From Sneathiella sp. (GTDB taxonomy: Bacteria > Pseudomonadota > Alphaproteobacteria > Sneathiellales > Sneathiellaceae): a DNA stretch of 64,000 nt. Below, piece by piece: positions 45,300 to 55,221 of the stretch. The notes below the pieces were generated by a model. The model was given only the letters and a program-made list of their open reading frames with translations. It had not been told where the DNA came from and did no database searches. The position numbers and the translations under genes were made by a program. Positions within the stretch are counted from its first letter, which is position 1; each line of letters opens with the position of its first letter. The stretch spans positions 1-64,000 of the forward strand of contig NZ_JARGOQ010000012.1 of NCBI RefSeq assembly GCF_029233945.1, written 5' to 3'.

Positions 45300-46313
45300 A
45301 TGAGCGGACAGGCACAGGATCGTTATACCCTTATCGGCGGCAACGCCTCCCCTTATTCCCTGAAAATGCGCGCCCATATGCATTACCGGCGGCTGCCTTA
45401 CAACTGGGTCCTCCGCACGGTGGAGAATGATCATCTGCTGGAAGGATTGCGTCCGGTTCTCGTGCCGGTCTTGAAACTGCCGGAGGATGGCAGCCTGCAT
45501 CTCGACAGCACAAAGCTCATCTACATGCTGGAAGAACGGCACCCGGAAGATCGCTCGGTCATTCCCGACAATCCCGCCCATGCTTTCCTCTCTCATTTGG
45601 TGGAGGATATGGCGGACGAGTGGGTCACCAAGATGATGTTCCATTACCGCTGGGCCTATGACGCGGACATTCATTATGCCGCGCGCTGGATTGCTGATGA
45701 CCGCTCCCCCGGCGATACGGAGGAACAACGCGAGAAGTTCGCCCAGTTCTTTACCGATCGGCAGATTGGCCGGATGCCGCTTGTTGGCTGCACGCCGGAG
45801 AACGCCCCGATTATCGAGGCGGGCTTCCACCATATTCTGGCGCTGCTGCATGCCGATGTCGGGCAGTATAAATATCTGTTCGGCACGCGGCCCTCTATTG
45901 CCGATTTCGGGCTCTACGGCCAGCTCAGGACGCTGTCCATCGATCCGACGCCGATGTCGATCATGCGCAAGGAAGCGCAGCGGACGGAAAGCTGGCTGCG
46001 GCAGCTTGATGACGCCTCAGGAGTTGAAGGGGACTGGTTCGCCGTCGGAGATCTGCCGCCAATGACGAAGGGACTGATTACCTATAGCGCGGAGGTTTAC
46101 CTTCCCTTCCTCGCGGCCAATGCGGCGGCGGTTGAAAAAGGGGAGGAGACCTTCTCCGTCGAACTTGACGGCAAGCCTTATTCGCAGGGTGTCTTCAAAT
46201 ATCAGGTAAAATGCCTCGATGAATTGAAGAAACGCTATCAGGCCCTCCCCGAGGAGGCCAAAGCCATCGTCGATGACCTGATCGGGGAGGCCGGGATTAA
46301 AATCCTGGGCTAG
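45300..46313 (+). CDS. Glutathione S-transferase-like protein
   Basis: 337 residues, longer than classical GSTs. The N-terminal thioredoxin fold has GGNASPYSLKMRAHMHY and PEDGSLHLDSTKLIYMLEERHP with the conserved Ser/Thr of glutathione binding; the C-terminal helical domain has SIADFGLYGQLRTLS. The extended C-terminus is unusual for a simple transferase. ATG 45300 has AAGGA 8 bases upstream; a longer reading is unlikely. It converges with the dehydrogenase gene (2-base gap). Confidence 0.82.
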   Translation: MSGQAQDRYTLIGGNASPYSLKMRAHMHYRRLPYNWVLRTVENDHLLEGLRPVLVPVLKLPEDGSLHLDSTKLIYMLEERHPEDRSVIPDNPAHAFLSHLVEDMADEWVTKMMFHYRWAYDADIHYAARWIADDRSPGDTEEQREKFAQFFTDRQIGRMPLVGCTPENAPIIEAGFHHILALLHADVGQYKYLFGTRPSIADFGLYGQLRTLSIDPTPMSIMRKEAQRTESWLRQLDDASGVEGDWFAVGDLPPMTKGLITYSAEVYLPFLAANAAAVEKGEETFSVELDGKPYSQGVFKYQVKCLDELKKRYQALPEEAKAIVDDLIGEAGIKILG

Positions 46314-46315
46314 CC

Positions 46316-47743
46316 CTAGATTGAGAAGCCGCCGAGTTTGGTTTCAAGATACTCCATGATCCCTTCCTTGGCGCCTTCACGGCCGAGGCCGCTGTCCTTC
46401 ATCCCGCCGAAGGGGGCGGCGGCGCTGGTCGGGTTGATATCATTGATGCCAATGATCCCGAAGCGCAAATCCTCAAACATCCGCATGGCGCGGGAGATAT
46501 CGCGGGTATAGACATAGGCCGCAAGGCCGTATTCCGTGTCGTTCGCCTTTTCCAGCACTTCGACCTCACTCTCGAAGCGGATGATCGGCGCGACGGGGCC
46601 GAAGGTTTCCTCCCGATAGATCAGCATGTCTTCCGTGACATTGGCGAGCACGGTCGGGGCGTAGAAATAACCCTTGTCGAGCCCGTTGGACTTGATCGGC
46701 ACGCCGCCGGTCACGAGTTCGGCGCCCTTGGATATTGCGTCCTGCACCTGCCGTTCCACTTTGTCGATGGCCGTCTGATTGACGAGGGGGCCGATGGCAA
46801 CGCCATCCTCGAACCCGCTGCCTGCCTTCATTTTCGAGACACGCTCTTCGAAGGTCGCGACGAACTGATCGTAGGAGCCGTTCTGCACGAAGAAACGGTT
46901 CGGGCTGATGCAGGCCTGCCCGGTATTGAGGAATTTGACGAGCGATCCGCCCTTGGCTGCATGGGCTGGATCGACATCCTCGAATACGACGAACGGCGCA
47001 TGGCCGCCCAGCTCCGCCGAGACGCGCTTCATATTGGCGCTCGCCTGACCGGCCAGCATCTTACCGACATTGGTGGAGCCGGTGAAGGTCAGTTTGCGCA
47101 CCGACGGATGGCTTGTAAAAACCTCCCCGATGGGTTTCGGATCGGCGGCGGTCACCAGATTGACAACCCCCGGCGGGATGCCGGCGGCCTCAAAAATCTC
47201 GAACATCGCAATGGCGCAGAGCGGTGTGGCTTCAGCCGGTTTCAGAACGATGGTACAGCCAGCCGCAAGCGCCGGGCCGGCTTTCCGTGTGATCATCGAG
47301 ATCGGGTAGTTCCAGGGAGTCACTGCCGCGACAACGCCGACGGGCTGATGCAGTACCATGAAACGCTGATCCCCGCGAGAGGAAGGAAGGATTTCCCCAT
47401 TCACGCGTTTCGCTTCCTCCGCATACCAGAGCAGGAAGTCGGCGCCGTACTGCACCTCGTTCCGGGCGGCTTTCAGCGGCTTGCCCTGTTCCTCGGTCAT
47501 AATGCGCGCGAGATCCTCTTTGCGCTCGATCATGATCTGGTAGGCCTTATAGAGGTAGGCGCTCCGCTGATAGGCGGTGGTCTTCGACCAGTCGCGGAAG
47601 GCAACATCCGCCGCCTTGATTGCGCGGGTAGCCTCCAAAGCGCCGCCATCGGCGACTTGCTTGATCACATCTCCCGTCGCGGGATTGAAAACGTCGAAGC
47701 TGTTACCGCTGTCGGCGGTAACCCATTTTCCGTCTATATACAT
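46316..47743 (-). CDS. NAD(P)-dependent succinate-semialdehyde-type dehydrogenase
   Basis: 475-residue aldehyde dehydrogenase. Seen: NAD-binding VTPWNYPISM and FTGSTNVGKML, the general base E244 in SAELGGHAP and the catalytic Cys C278 in GQACISPNR. GQACISPNR and PFGGMKDSGLGREGAKEGIMEYLETK are like GabD family members that oxidise succinate semialdehyde. ATG 47743 is chosen because the protein then starts with YIDGKWV, the usual family beginning, and AAAGG lies upstream. With the aminotransferase at 42748 it may form a 4-aminobutyrate or polyamine route (inference). Confidence 0.92.
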   Translation of the reverse strand: MYIDGKWVTADSGNSFDVFNPATGDVIKQVADGGALEATRAIKAADVAFRDWSKTTAYQRSAYLYKAYQIMIERKEDLARIMTEEQGKPLKAARNEVQYGADFLLWYAEEAKRVNGEILPSSRGDQRFMVLHQPVGVVAAVTPWNYPISMITRKAGPALAAGCTIVLKPAEATPLCAIAMFEIFEAAGIPPGVVNLVTAADPKPIGEVFTSHPSVRKLTFTGSTNVGKMLAGQASANMKRVSAELGGHAPFVVFEDVDPAHAAKGGSLVKFLNTGQACISPNRFFVQNGSYDQFVATFEERVSKMKAGSGFEDGVAIGPLVNQTAIDKVERQVQDAISKGAELVTGGVPIKSNGLDKGYFYAPTVLANVTEDMLIYREETFGPVAPIIRFESEVEVLEKANDTEYGLAAYVYTRDISRAMRMFEDLRFGIIGINDINPTSAAAPFGGMKDSGLGREGAKEGIMEYLETKLGGFSI

Positions 47744-47826
47744 TTTTTGAAACCTTTCGCGTCGGCGAGATATTTGTTTTTGTGTTTTGGCGCAGTCTAC
47801 TGATTTATCCGCGCCCGTAAAGCGGA

Positions 47827-48738
47827 TCAATCCGCCGCATCTGCGGCCTGACCCGCGAGGCGTGTTCTCTCCCGTTCCTTGATCATCCGGGAGGTAAGGC
47901 GGGAGCCGTCCTCGCTCCAGCCGGGCGGACCGAAGACATACATAAAGGCGGCATTGAGGCTCTTCGCATGGATAAGGTCAGCAAAAATTCCTGCCCATTC
48001 ATGGAAAGCGATAATCAGGGGATTAAAGCTCGCGATCTGCTTGACGATGCCATAACGGCAGGGCTCGGCCTTGTCCTCCGGTACGAAGCTGCCGAACAGC
48101 TTGTCCCAGATGATGAAAATCCCGGCGTAGTTGGCATCGAGATAGCGCGGATTGGTCGCGTGATGCACCCGGTGGTGGGACGGCGTGTTCATCACCGCCT
48201 CAAACGGCTTCCACATCTTGTCAATCGCCTCGGTATGGATCCAGAACTGATAGACGAGACTGATCCCCTTCTGGAAGATGATCAGCGCAAGCGGAAAGCC
48301 GATGAAGGAGAGTAGCAGCCAGAGTATCCAGGTACCGGCGAGACTGCCCGTCCAGGTCTGACGCAGCGCGGTGGTCAGGTTATAATATTGCGAGGAGTGA
48401 TGATTGATATGCGCGGCCCACCAGATGCGATGCTCATGGCTGAGGCGATGGAACCAATAATAGACGAAATCCTCCGCGAAGAGGATCAGGACGAACGCCC
48501 ACCAGTGATAGCCGATATCAAACAGGCGATATTGATAAACCCAGAGTGAGGCCGCGCCGACAATCCCGAAGTTCACCAGCCCGATGGCGAAATTGCCAAG
48601 CCCCATAAAGAGTGACGCGGCGCTGTCCCGCGCCTCGTAATTGGATTTTTCCGGCGCAAAACGACCGATGACCGCCTCAATCAGGATTAGAAGGACAAAG
48701 GCCGGAATGGCGAAAGTGACCGGATCAGGCAGCTGCAT
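47827..48738 (-). CDS. Sterol desaturase / fatty acid hydroxylase family membrane enzyme
   Basis: 303 residues with several hydrophobic segments and the di-iron histidine boxes HRLSHEHRIWW, HINHHSS and HRVHHATNP in the correct order. These enzymes hydroxylate or desaturate lipids in the inner membrane. It is probably not involved in sterols here; alkylglycerol, hopanoid or fatty acid substrates are options. The start overlaps the end of the upstream small gene by 14 bases. Confidence 0.9.
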   Translation of the reverse strand: MQLPDPVTFAIPAFVLLILIEAVIGRFAPEKSNYEARDSAASLFMGLGNFAIGLVNFGIVGAASLWVYQYRLFDIGYHWWAFVLILFAEDFVYYWFHRLSHEHRIWWAAHINHHSSQYYNLTTALRQTWTGSLAGTWILWLLLSFIGFPLALIIFQKGISLVYQFWIHTEAIDKMWKPFEAVMNTPSHHRVHHATNPRYLDANYAGIFIIWDKLFGSFVPEDKAEPCRYGIVKQIASFNPLIIAFHEWAGIFADLIHAKSLNAAFMYVFGPPGWSEDGSRLTSRMIKERERTRLAGQAADAAD

Positions 48739-49150
48739 CTTTTCCTCCGTTTATCATCGCCTCAATGATCGTGCGATCTGTCTCGCTCGCGGCGAAGGTG
48801 ACCGAGGGAAACGCAAATCCCTGACGCGGGATATAAAGTTCCCCGTCCTGCCGCCAGTCCGTTTTTTCGATGTCTGCGGCCCCTAATGTTTGAAGCACCA
48901 GCGTGTTCCCGAAACTCCGGATGAGACCGACGCCCAGAGAATTGCGCCAGCGAACCAGAGCATATTTCCCGTCGTTGCTGATAACGGAACTTGCGATCAT
49001 CTCGCCCGGCTCTTGTTGGCTGAGGAATTGCGCCACGGTCTCGGCTGTCAATTCAGCATCCCGCCGGCCTGCCACCAGCCGGATGACAAGGATTACGATC
49101 AGCACTGCGAGCGCCGCCGCAGGCAAGAGTATCAGCGGATCGATGGCCAT
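48725..49150 (-). CDS. Small membrane-anchored protein of unknown function
   Basis: 141 residues. One N-terminal helix (about residues 6-26), then a soluble alpha/beta part with EPGEMIASSVISNDGKYALVRW and GNTLVLQTLGA. I recognise no family. It overlaps the sterol-desaturase-family gene by 14 bases and is likely co-translated with it. Confidence 0.6.
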   Translation of the reverse strand: MAIDPLILLPAAALAVLIVILVIRLVAGRRDAELTAETVAQFLSQQEPGEMIASSVISNDGKYALVRWRNSLGVGLIRSFGNTLVLQTLGAADIEKTDWRQDGELYIPRQGFAFPSVTFAASETDRTIIEAMINGGKDAAA

Positions 49151-49377
49151 TCCCGAAAGCCCCTTGATTCGTTGTTTTCTGCGCTATTGATACAAAAAAT
49201 CCGGAGGTTTGACAAAATTCATGCTTTATAACGCCTTCTGCGCCCCGTCTCCCCTGCGTAAAGGGCCTTCAGATATATGAAAAACCGGCGAATCTCAAAG
49301 GGTCTTTACCTAAGGCGAGTGCGGTTTTATGCTGCCCTTAACAGTCTAACAAACAACACAAACATGGGATGTACTTA

Positions 49378-51006
49378 ATGCTAGGTCTTATTCAGGATCG
49401 GCCGCTGCTGATTTCTTCTTTAATCGAATATTCGGGTCTTAATCATGGCGACGTGGAAATTGTCTCGCGTTCGGTCGAAGGGCCGATCCACCGCACCAAT
49501 TACCGCAATATAAATCTGCGTGCGAAAAAGCTGGCGCAGGCATTGGGTAAGCTCGGCGTGGAGCTTGGCGACCGCATCGGTACACTTGCCTGGAATGGGT
49601 ATCGCCATATGGAGATATATTTTGGCGTGTCCGGCATGGGCGCCGTCTGTCATACGATCAATCCGCGCCTGTTCCCTGAGCAGATCGCCTATATCGTCAA
49701 TCATGCTGAGGATAAATATATCTTCGTCGATTTGACCTTTTTGCCCCTGATCGAGGCGCTGAAGGATCACCTTAAAAATGTGAAAGGCTTTATCGTGATG
49801 ACCGATGAAGCCCATATGCCGGACAGCACTCTTGATAACCTGCTCTGCTATGAGACGTTGGTCGAGGCGGAAGATGGCGATTACGCCTGGCCGCAGTTCG
49901 ACGAGATGACGGCCTCTTCACTCTGCTATACTTCCGGCACGACGGGCAACCCGAAGGGCGTGCTCTATGCCAACCGGTCAACCGTGCTGCATAGCTTCTG
50001 CGTCTGTACCAATGACGGCCTTGGCGTCAGCAACCGGGACAGCATCCTCGCCGTGGTGCCGATGTTCCATGCCAACGCCTGGGGCCTGCCATATGCCGCC
50101 GCCATGTGCGGGGCGAAGATGGTCATGCCGGGCGCGGCCATGGACGGCCCCTCGCTTTACGAACTGATGGAGGCGGAAGGCGTGACGCTCTCCGCGGGTG
50201 TGCCGACCATCTGGATGATGCTGCTTGGCCATGTGAAGGAGAACAACCTTAAATTTTCGTCCATGAAGCGCACGGTGATCGGCGGTTCCGCCGCGCCGCG
50301 TTCGATGATCGAAACCTTTGTCGATGGCCACGGGGTCGAGGTGATCCACGCTTGGGGCATGACGGAGACCAGCCCGCTCGGCACGACCGGCAACCTTCTT
50401 AAAAAGCATGAAAACCTCTCCGAGAAGGAAAGAACCGATATCCGCGTCAAGCAGGGCCGGGTGGTTTTCGGGGTTGAGCTTAAAATCACCGGAGATGACG
50501 GGAAAGAACTGCCGCGCGATGGCGTCGCTTTCGGCGATCTCAAGGTGCGCGGTCCCTGGATCACCAGTGGCTATTTCAAGGGTGAGGGCGGAAATGTCCT
50601 CGATGAGGATGGCTGGTTCACCACTGGTGACGTCGGCACTATTGATCCGGATGGCTATATGCAGATCACGGATCGTTCGAAAGATGTGATCAAGTCCGGC
50701 GGCGAGTGGATTTCCTCCATCGATGTGGAGAATGAGGCGCTTGGTTGTGCCGGTATCGTCGAGGCTGCGGTGATTGCCATTCCGCATCCAAAATGGGATG
50801 AACGCCCGCTGGTCATTGCGGTGAAGGAGAAGGGCCACGGCGTCACGCGCGAGGATGTGATCAAGCATCTGGAAAGCACGCTCGCCAAATGGCAGCTCCC
50901 CGATGATGTGGTCTTCGTCGACGAACTTCCGCATACGGCGACGGGTAAACTCCTCAAAACCAAGCTCCGCGAGGATTTCAAGGACTACAAATTGCCGACC
51001 GCGTAA
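49378..51006 (+). CDS. Fatty-acid-type acyl-CoA ligase (AMP-binding)
   Basis: 542 residues from ATG 49378 (GGGAT 8 bases upstream); an in-frame ATG at 49369 is less likely. ANL-superfamily enzyme activating a carboxylic acid with ATP and CoA. Seen: [12 protein letters not shown] (P-loop), [43 protein letters not shown], and the catalytic lysine region [13 protein letters not shown]. The start of the protein and [11 protein letters not shown] resemble medium/long-chain fatty acid and methylmercaptopropionate ligases, but the chain length cannot be read. A strong terminator follows. Confidence 0.92.
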   Translation: MLGLIQDRPLLISSLIEYSGLNHGDVEIVSRSVEGPIHRTNYRNINLRAKKLAQALGKLGVELGDRIGTLAWNGYRHMEIYFGVSGMGAVCHTINPRLFPEQIAYIVNHAEDKYIFVDLTFLPLIEALKDHLKNVKGFIVMTDEAHMPDSTLDNLLCYETLVEAEDGDYAWPQFDEMTASSLCYTSGTTGNPKGVLYANRSTVLHSFCVCTNDGLGVSNRDSILAVVPMFHANAWGLPYAAAMCGAKMVMPGAAMDGPSLYELMEAEGVTLSAGVPTIWMMLLGHVKENNLKFSSMKRTVIGGSAAPRSMIETFVDGHGVEVIHAWGMTETSPLGTTGNLLKKHENLSEKERTDIRVKQGRVVFGVELKITGDDGKELPRDGVAFGDLKVRGPWITSGYFKGEGGNVLDEDGWFTTGDVGTIDPDGYMQITDRSKDVIKSGGEWISSIDVENEALGCAGIVEAAVIAIPHPKWDERPLVIAVKEKGHGVTREDVIKHLESTLAKWQLPDDVVFVDELPHTATGKLLKTKLREDFKDYKLPTA

Positions 51007-51035
51007 TGCTAATGCTGTCCGTGTGATGCAAATGG

Positions 51036-51062
51036 AAAAGCCGGGCGAAAGTCCGGCTTTTT
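51036..51062 (+). terminator. Intrinsic terminator after acyl-CoA ligase
   Basis: AAAAGCCGG (51036-51044) pairs with CCGGCTTTT (51053-51061); a G-T pair and a further C-G close a GAAA tetraloop. Five T end the arm. It lies 30 bases after the ligase stop. Confidence 0.85.
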
Positions 51063-51144
51063 GTCTTTCAAGTGATAAATTCCATTGTATTGGCGGGTAA
51101 ATGCAATAACTGTGGCAGGAAGCAAACTAAGCAGGGAAAACATC

Positions 51145-52155
51145 ATGCCGACACTGAACAAGCAATATCGTCTCGCCGCACGGCCCGTTGGCGTCCCGAA
51201 GGACAGCGATTGGGAATTTACCACAGAAGAACTGCCGGAAATCGGCGCGGATGAGGTGCTGGTGAAAATTCATTATGCCTCTCTCGATCCGGCCATGCGC
51301 GGCTGGATGAACGAGGGGCGCTCCTATATCCCGCCGGTCAGGATTGGCGAGGTGATGCGTGCCGGAACTGTGGGCGAGGTGATTGCTTCCAACAGCCCGG
51401 ATTTCAAGGTTGGCGATTTTGTAAGCGGCACCCTCGGCATTCAGCAATATGGCAAGGCGCTCGCGAAAGACCTCACCAAAGTCGATCCGAACCTCGCGCC
51501 GATCGAGACATATCTCGGCGGTCTCGGCATGCCGGGCCTGACAGCCTATTTCGGTCTGCTCGATGTGGGCGCGGTGAAGGAGGGCGATACAGTGCTTGTC
51601 TCCGGTGCGGCCGGGGCCGTCGGCTCCCTTGTTGGGCAGATTGCGAAAATCAAGGGCGCGCGCGCCGTCGGGATCGCGGGCGGAGCGGAGAAATGCGCCT
51701 ATGTGGTCGATGAACTCGGCTTCGATGCCTGCCTCGATTACAAATCGGGGACCTTCATGCAGGATCTGAAGGAGCCGCTGAAAAGTGGTGTTGATGTCTA
51801 TTTCGATAACGTCGGCGGGGAGATTCTGGATATCGCGCTTGCGCGCATCAACCGCCATGCCCGCATCGTGATTTGCGGCGCAATCTCTCAATATAACAAC
51901 ACGACACCGATGCGCGGACCGCAAAATTACATCAACCTTCTGGTGCATCATGCCCGCATGGAAGGCTTCGTGGTTTTCGATTATCTCTCGCGCTATGGTG
52001 AAGGCGTGAAGGAGTTGGCGACATGGTACTCCGAGGGCAAGCTCAAATTCCGCACCCAAACAGAGACGGGCATCGAGAATTTCCCCGCTGTTCTGCTCAA
52101 GTTGTTTAAGGGCGAAAACACCGGAAAACTGGTTCTGAAAGTTCTAGACGACTGA
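51145..52155 (+). CDS. NADP-dependent MDR oxidoreductase (CurA/leukotriene-reductase type)
   Basis: 336-residue zinc-free medium-chain reductase. N-terminal region with RLAARPVGVPKDSDWEF and YASLDPAMRGWMNEGRSYIPPV; Rossmann motif SGAAGAVGSLVGQIAKIKGARAVGIAGG; VDVYFDNVGG. This is the pattern of 2-alkenal/double-bond reductases such as CurA. ATG 51145 has AGGGAA 8 bases upstream. It stands between two strong terminators as a single-gene unit. Confidence 0.9.
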   Translation: MPTLNKQYRLAARPVGVPKDSDWEFTTEELPEIGADEVLVKIHYASLDPAMRGWMNEGRSYIPPVRIGEVMRAGTVGEVIASNSPDFKVGDFVSGTLGIQQYGKALAKDLTKVDPNLAPIETYLGGLGMPGLTAYFGLLDVGAVKEGDTVLVSGAAGAVGSLVGQIAKIKGARAVGIAGGAEKCAYVVDELGFDACLDYKSGTFMQDLKEPLKSGVDVYFDNVGGEILDIALARINRHARIVICGAISQYNNTTPMRGPQNYINLLVHHARMEGFVVFDYLSRYGEGVKELATWYSEGKLKFRTQTETGIENFPAVLLKLFKGENTGKLVLKVLDD

Positions 52156-52182
52156 CAGATAAGCGTTTTTCACGTATGATAG

Positions 52183-52214
52183 AGGCGTCGCCGATTTACG
52201 GCGACGCCTTTTCT
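52183..52214 (+). terminator. Strong intrinsic terminator after MDR reductase
   Basis: AGGCGTCGCCG (52183-52193) and CGGCGACGCCT (52199-52209) form a perfect 11-bp stem with an ATTTA loop, followed by TTTCT. Confidence 0.88.
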
Positions 52215-52258
52215 CTGTAGGTTGCTACAGAGGCGTTGCGTAGTGTGAAAGACGGACC

Positions 52259-53494
52259 ATGGAGTCGCTCGAGTTAATCCTGATACTGGTATCCTTCCTT
52301 TTTCTGATCGGTTGTCTGTTGACGCCCATCGCTGATCGGTTGGGCGCGCCTTTTCTGCTTCTTTTCCTCTGTATCGGGATGCTCATGGGGGAGGATGGCC
52401 TTGGCGGGGTCCGCTTTGATGATTTTAACCTCGCCTATAATATCGGGTCCATCGCGCTGGCCTTGATCCTCTTCTCCGGCGGTCTTGATACCAGCCGGGA
52501 GATTTTCAGGAAAGCCGCCGCGCCGGCCAGGGCGCTGGCCACTTTCGGTGTGGTGGCGACGACTGTCATCATGGGTGCGTTGATCCATTTCCTGTTTGAC
52601 CTGCCGCTTGCCCTTTCGCTGCTTCTGGGCGCAGTAGTCGGATCGACCGACGCCGCGGCAACCTTTCTTCTGCTGCGTCAGCGGAATATCAAGCTGAAAG
52701 ACGGTTTGGGTGAGACCCTGATGGTCGAGGCGGGGATCAATGACCCGATGGCGATCTTCCTGACCATTACCATGGTGGCGATTGTCGATAACGATTTACC
52801 GGTCGATCTGCCGACGCTGATCAGCTTTCTGCCGGAACTCGCGCGGCAGCTAGGCTTAGGTTTGGTTGCGGGTATTGTCGGCGGTGTTGTGACCGCGTTC
52901 CTGATCAACCGGGTCAAGATGCCGGTCAGCCTGTTCGCACCCTTCGCCATGGCGTCGGCCTTGCTTCTCTTCAACCTGACCGCCCTCGGAGGGGGCAGCG
53001 GGTTTCTCGCTGTGTTCATTTGCGGCGCGGTTTTGCGGGACCGCATGACCCATCAGACAGAACGGGTCCGCCAGTTTCATGATGGCCTCTCCTGGATATG
53101 CCAGATCGTTCTCTTCCTGATGCTGGGTCTTCTGGTGTCGCCGACCGACGTGATGGCCCATATTCCGCTCGGCCTGGGGGTCGCGGTTTTGCTGATCTTT
53201 ATCGCCCGACCGCTGGCGACAACACTCTCACTGACGCCGTTCCGCATCGGCTGGCGGCAGCAGGCGTTCGTCGGCTGGGTGGGCTTGCGCGGTGCGGTGC
53301 CGATCTTCCTCGCTATTATCCCGGTGATCAGCCCGGGCCCGCTCAGTTCGGGCTTTTTCGATGTGGTTTTCGTGGTGGTGGTTGCCTCCCTTTTCCTGCA
53401 GGGCTGGACACTCTCGCTGGTGGCGGGCTGGCTTGGCCTGATCGCGGAACCGGAGGAGGAGCCGTCGCTGCCCCTCGGCGAAGGCAAGGATTGA
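52259..53494 (+). CDS. CPA1-family cation/proton antiporter
   Basis: 411-residue membrane exchanger with about 12 helices. Seen: LALILFSGGLD, the ion-binding region GAVVGSTDAAATFLLLR and EAGINDPMAIFLT (the ND pair of CPA1), and VGLRGAVPIFLAIIPV in the C-terminal half. It resembles the K+/H+ antiporter NhaP2/CvrA but lacks the long cytosolic regulatory tail of those proteins, so regulation by TrkA-C-type domains is absent. ATG 52259. Confidence 0.9.
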   Translation: MESLELILILVSFLFLIGCLLTPIADRLGAPFLLLFLCIGMLMGEDGLGGVRFDDFNLAYNIGSIALALILFSGGLDTSREIFRKAAAPARALATFGVVATTVIMGALIHFLFDLPLALSLLLGAVVGSTDAAATFLLLRQRNIKLKDGLGETLMVEAGINDPMAIFLTITMVAIVDNDLPVDLPTLISFLPELARQLGLGLVAGIVGGVVTAFLINRVKMPVSLFAPFAMASALLLFNLTALGGGSGFLAVFICGAVLRDRMTHQTERVRQFHDGLSWICQIVLFLMLGLLVSPTDVMAHIPLGLGVAVLLIFIARPLATTLSLTPFRIGWRQQAFVGWVGLRGAVPIFLAIIPVISPGPLSSGFFDVVFVVVVASLFLQGWTLSLVAGWLGLIAEPEEEPSLPLGEGKD

Positions 53495-53522
53495 TTTTTA
53501 CCCTAAAAGGCCTTATTTAAGC

Positions 53523-53565
53523 GCCAGCCCGCGATGGGGAATTTCCCCTTCGCTGGCTCTTTTTT
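53523..53565 (+). terminator. Intrinsic terminator between antiporter and prfC
   Basis: GCCAGC (53523-53528) pairs with GCTGGC (53552-53557), with an inner stem GGGGA/TCCCC; TCTTTTTT follows. The bulged 35-base hairpin is consistent with termination of the antiporter transcript. Confidence 0.75.
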
Positions 53566-53607
53566 AATCCCGTGATGGATGAACCCGCGCGGGGATCAGG
53601 ACATATC

Positions 53608-55197
53608 ATGACGACGTTGGAAGAACGGGTCGCCAACCGGCGGACCTTCGCAATTATCGCCCATCCGGATGCGGGCAAGACGACGCTGACCGAGAAGCTG
53701 CTATTGTTCGGCGGCGCCATTCAGCTTGCCGGCGCGGTGAAGACGCGCGGGGAGCAGCGGCGCGCGCGCTCCGACTGGATGAAGGTGGAACGCGAACGCG
53801 GCATTTCCGTGGCCTCCTCCGTCATGACGTTCGATTATCGCGAAAAGACTTTTAACCTGCTCGATACCCCGGGCCATGAGGATTTCAGCGAGGATACCTA
53901 CCGCACGCTAACCGCGGTCGATAGCGCCGTCATGGTGCTGGATGGCGCGAAAGGCATCGAGAGCCAGACCCGTAAACTGTTCGAAGTCTGCCGGCTCCGC
54001 GATATGCCGATCACGACCTTCATCAACAAGTTTGACCGAGAGGCGCTGGACCCGTTCGATTTGCTGGATGATATCGAGCAGACCCTCGCCCTCGACGTGG
54101 TACCGGCGAGCTGGCCGATTGGTATGGGCCGGAATTTCCTGGGCTGTTATGACCTGTTTAACGACCGGCTCGTGTTGGTCTCGAAGGGGAAGGGGAACCA
54201 TCTCGACGAGGGTGTCACTTGTAACGGGCTTGATGATCCGAAACTCGATGAACTGCTACCCGCCATTGAGGTTGCCAAATTGCGCGAAGATATCGAAATG
54301 GTGCGGGGCCTCTGCCCGGAATTTGATATGCAGGCCTATCTGGACGGCACGATGACCCCGGTCTATTTCGGCAGCGCGATCAACAACTTTGGTGTTGAAA
54401 CTTTGCTCAACGGCTTGACCGAGACAGCACCGAGCCCGCGCGCAGCGCCGTCGGCGGGGCGTGATATTTCTCCGCTTGAGAACAAGGTTAGCGGCTTTAT
54501 CTTTAAAATTCAGGCGAATATGGATCCCAAGCATCGCGACCGCATCGCCTTCATGCGGCTTGTGTCGGGCCATTTTAAGCGGGGCGCGAAGCTGAAGCAT
54601 ATCAGAAGCGAGAAGACGCTTAATATCCATAACCCGGTGCTCTTCCTCGCGCAGGATCGGGAACTCGCGGAAGAAGCCTGGCCCGGCGATATCATTGGCA
54701 TCCCCAACCACGGCAATCTGCGCATCGGCGATGCGCTGACCGAGGGGGAAGAAATCCGCTTTACCGGTATCCCGAGCTTTGCGCCGGAGCTTTTGCAGAA
54801 GGTCCGCCCGGTTGATCCGATGCGGGCGAAACATTTGGGCCGGGCGCTGATCCAACTCGCGGAAGAGGGCGCGGCGCGGACTTTCAAAACACGGATGGGC
54901 TCGGACTGGGTGGTCGGTGTTGTCGGTGCGCTGCAGTTTGAAGTGCTGGCGGATCGTATCCGCACGGAATATGATATCCCGGTTAATTTTGAACAGACCG
55001 AGCTTTATACCGCCCGCTGGGTTGAATGCGATGATGCGCGGGAGATGAAGAAATTTCTCGATGGCAATCAGGCATCGCTCGCAGAGGATCATGACGATGC
55101 GCCGGTATTCCTCGCGCGGAACAGCTGGCATCTGGAACGGGCAGAGAAAGACTGGCCGAAAATCAACTTCCTGAAGACGAAAGAACAATCCGCCTGA
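53608..55197 (+). CDS. prfC: Peptide chain release factor 3
   Basis: 529-residue GTPase that recycles release factors RF1/RF2 from the ribosome. Start MTTLEERVANRRTFAIIAHP, then G1 HPDAGKTTL, G2/switch RERGISVASS, G3 DTPGHEDF, G4 NKFD, followed by domains II-III. ATG 53608 gives the E. coli-like length; upstream in-frame codons would add an unconserved leader. AGGA lies upstream. Together with yajQ it forms a translation-related block. Confidence 0.97.
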   Translation: MTTLEERVANRRTFAIIAHPDAGKTTLTEKLLLFGGAIQLAGAVKTRGEQRRARSDWMKVERERGISVASSVMTFDYREKTFNLLDTPGHEDFSEDTYRTLTAVDSAVMVLDGAKGIESQTRKLFEVCRLRDMPITTFINKFDREALDPFDLLDDIEQTLALDVVPASWPIGMGRNFLGCYDLFNDRLVLVSKGKGNHLDEGVTCNGLDDPKLDELLPAIEVAKLREDIEMVRGLCPEFDMQAYLDGTMTPVYFGSAINNFGVETLLNGLTETAPSPRAAPSAGRDISPLENKVSGFIFKIQANMDPKHRDRIAFMRLVSGHFKRGAKLKHIRSEKTLNIHNPVLFLAQDRELAEEAWPGDIIGIPNHGNLRIGDALTEGEEIRFTGIPSFAPELLQKVRPVDPMRAKHLGRALIQLAEEGAARTFKTRMGSDWVVGVVGALQFEVLADRIRTEYDIPVNFEQTELYTARWVECDDAREMKKFLDGNQASLAEDHDDAPVFLARNSWHLERAEKDWPKINFLKTKEQSA

Positions 55198-55221
55198 TGC
55201 GCGGAAACGAAGGAGAAACCC

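Noticed and set aside
49209-49232. TTGACA followed by TATAAC before the acyl-CoA ligase
   Set aside because: The spacing is only 12 bases, too short for a sigma-70 promoter, and no better -10 stands at 16-18 bases.
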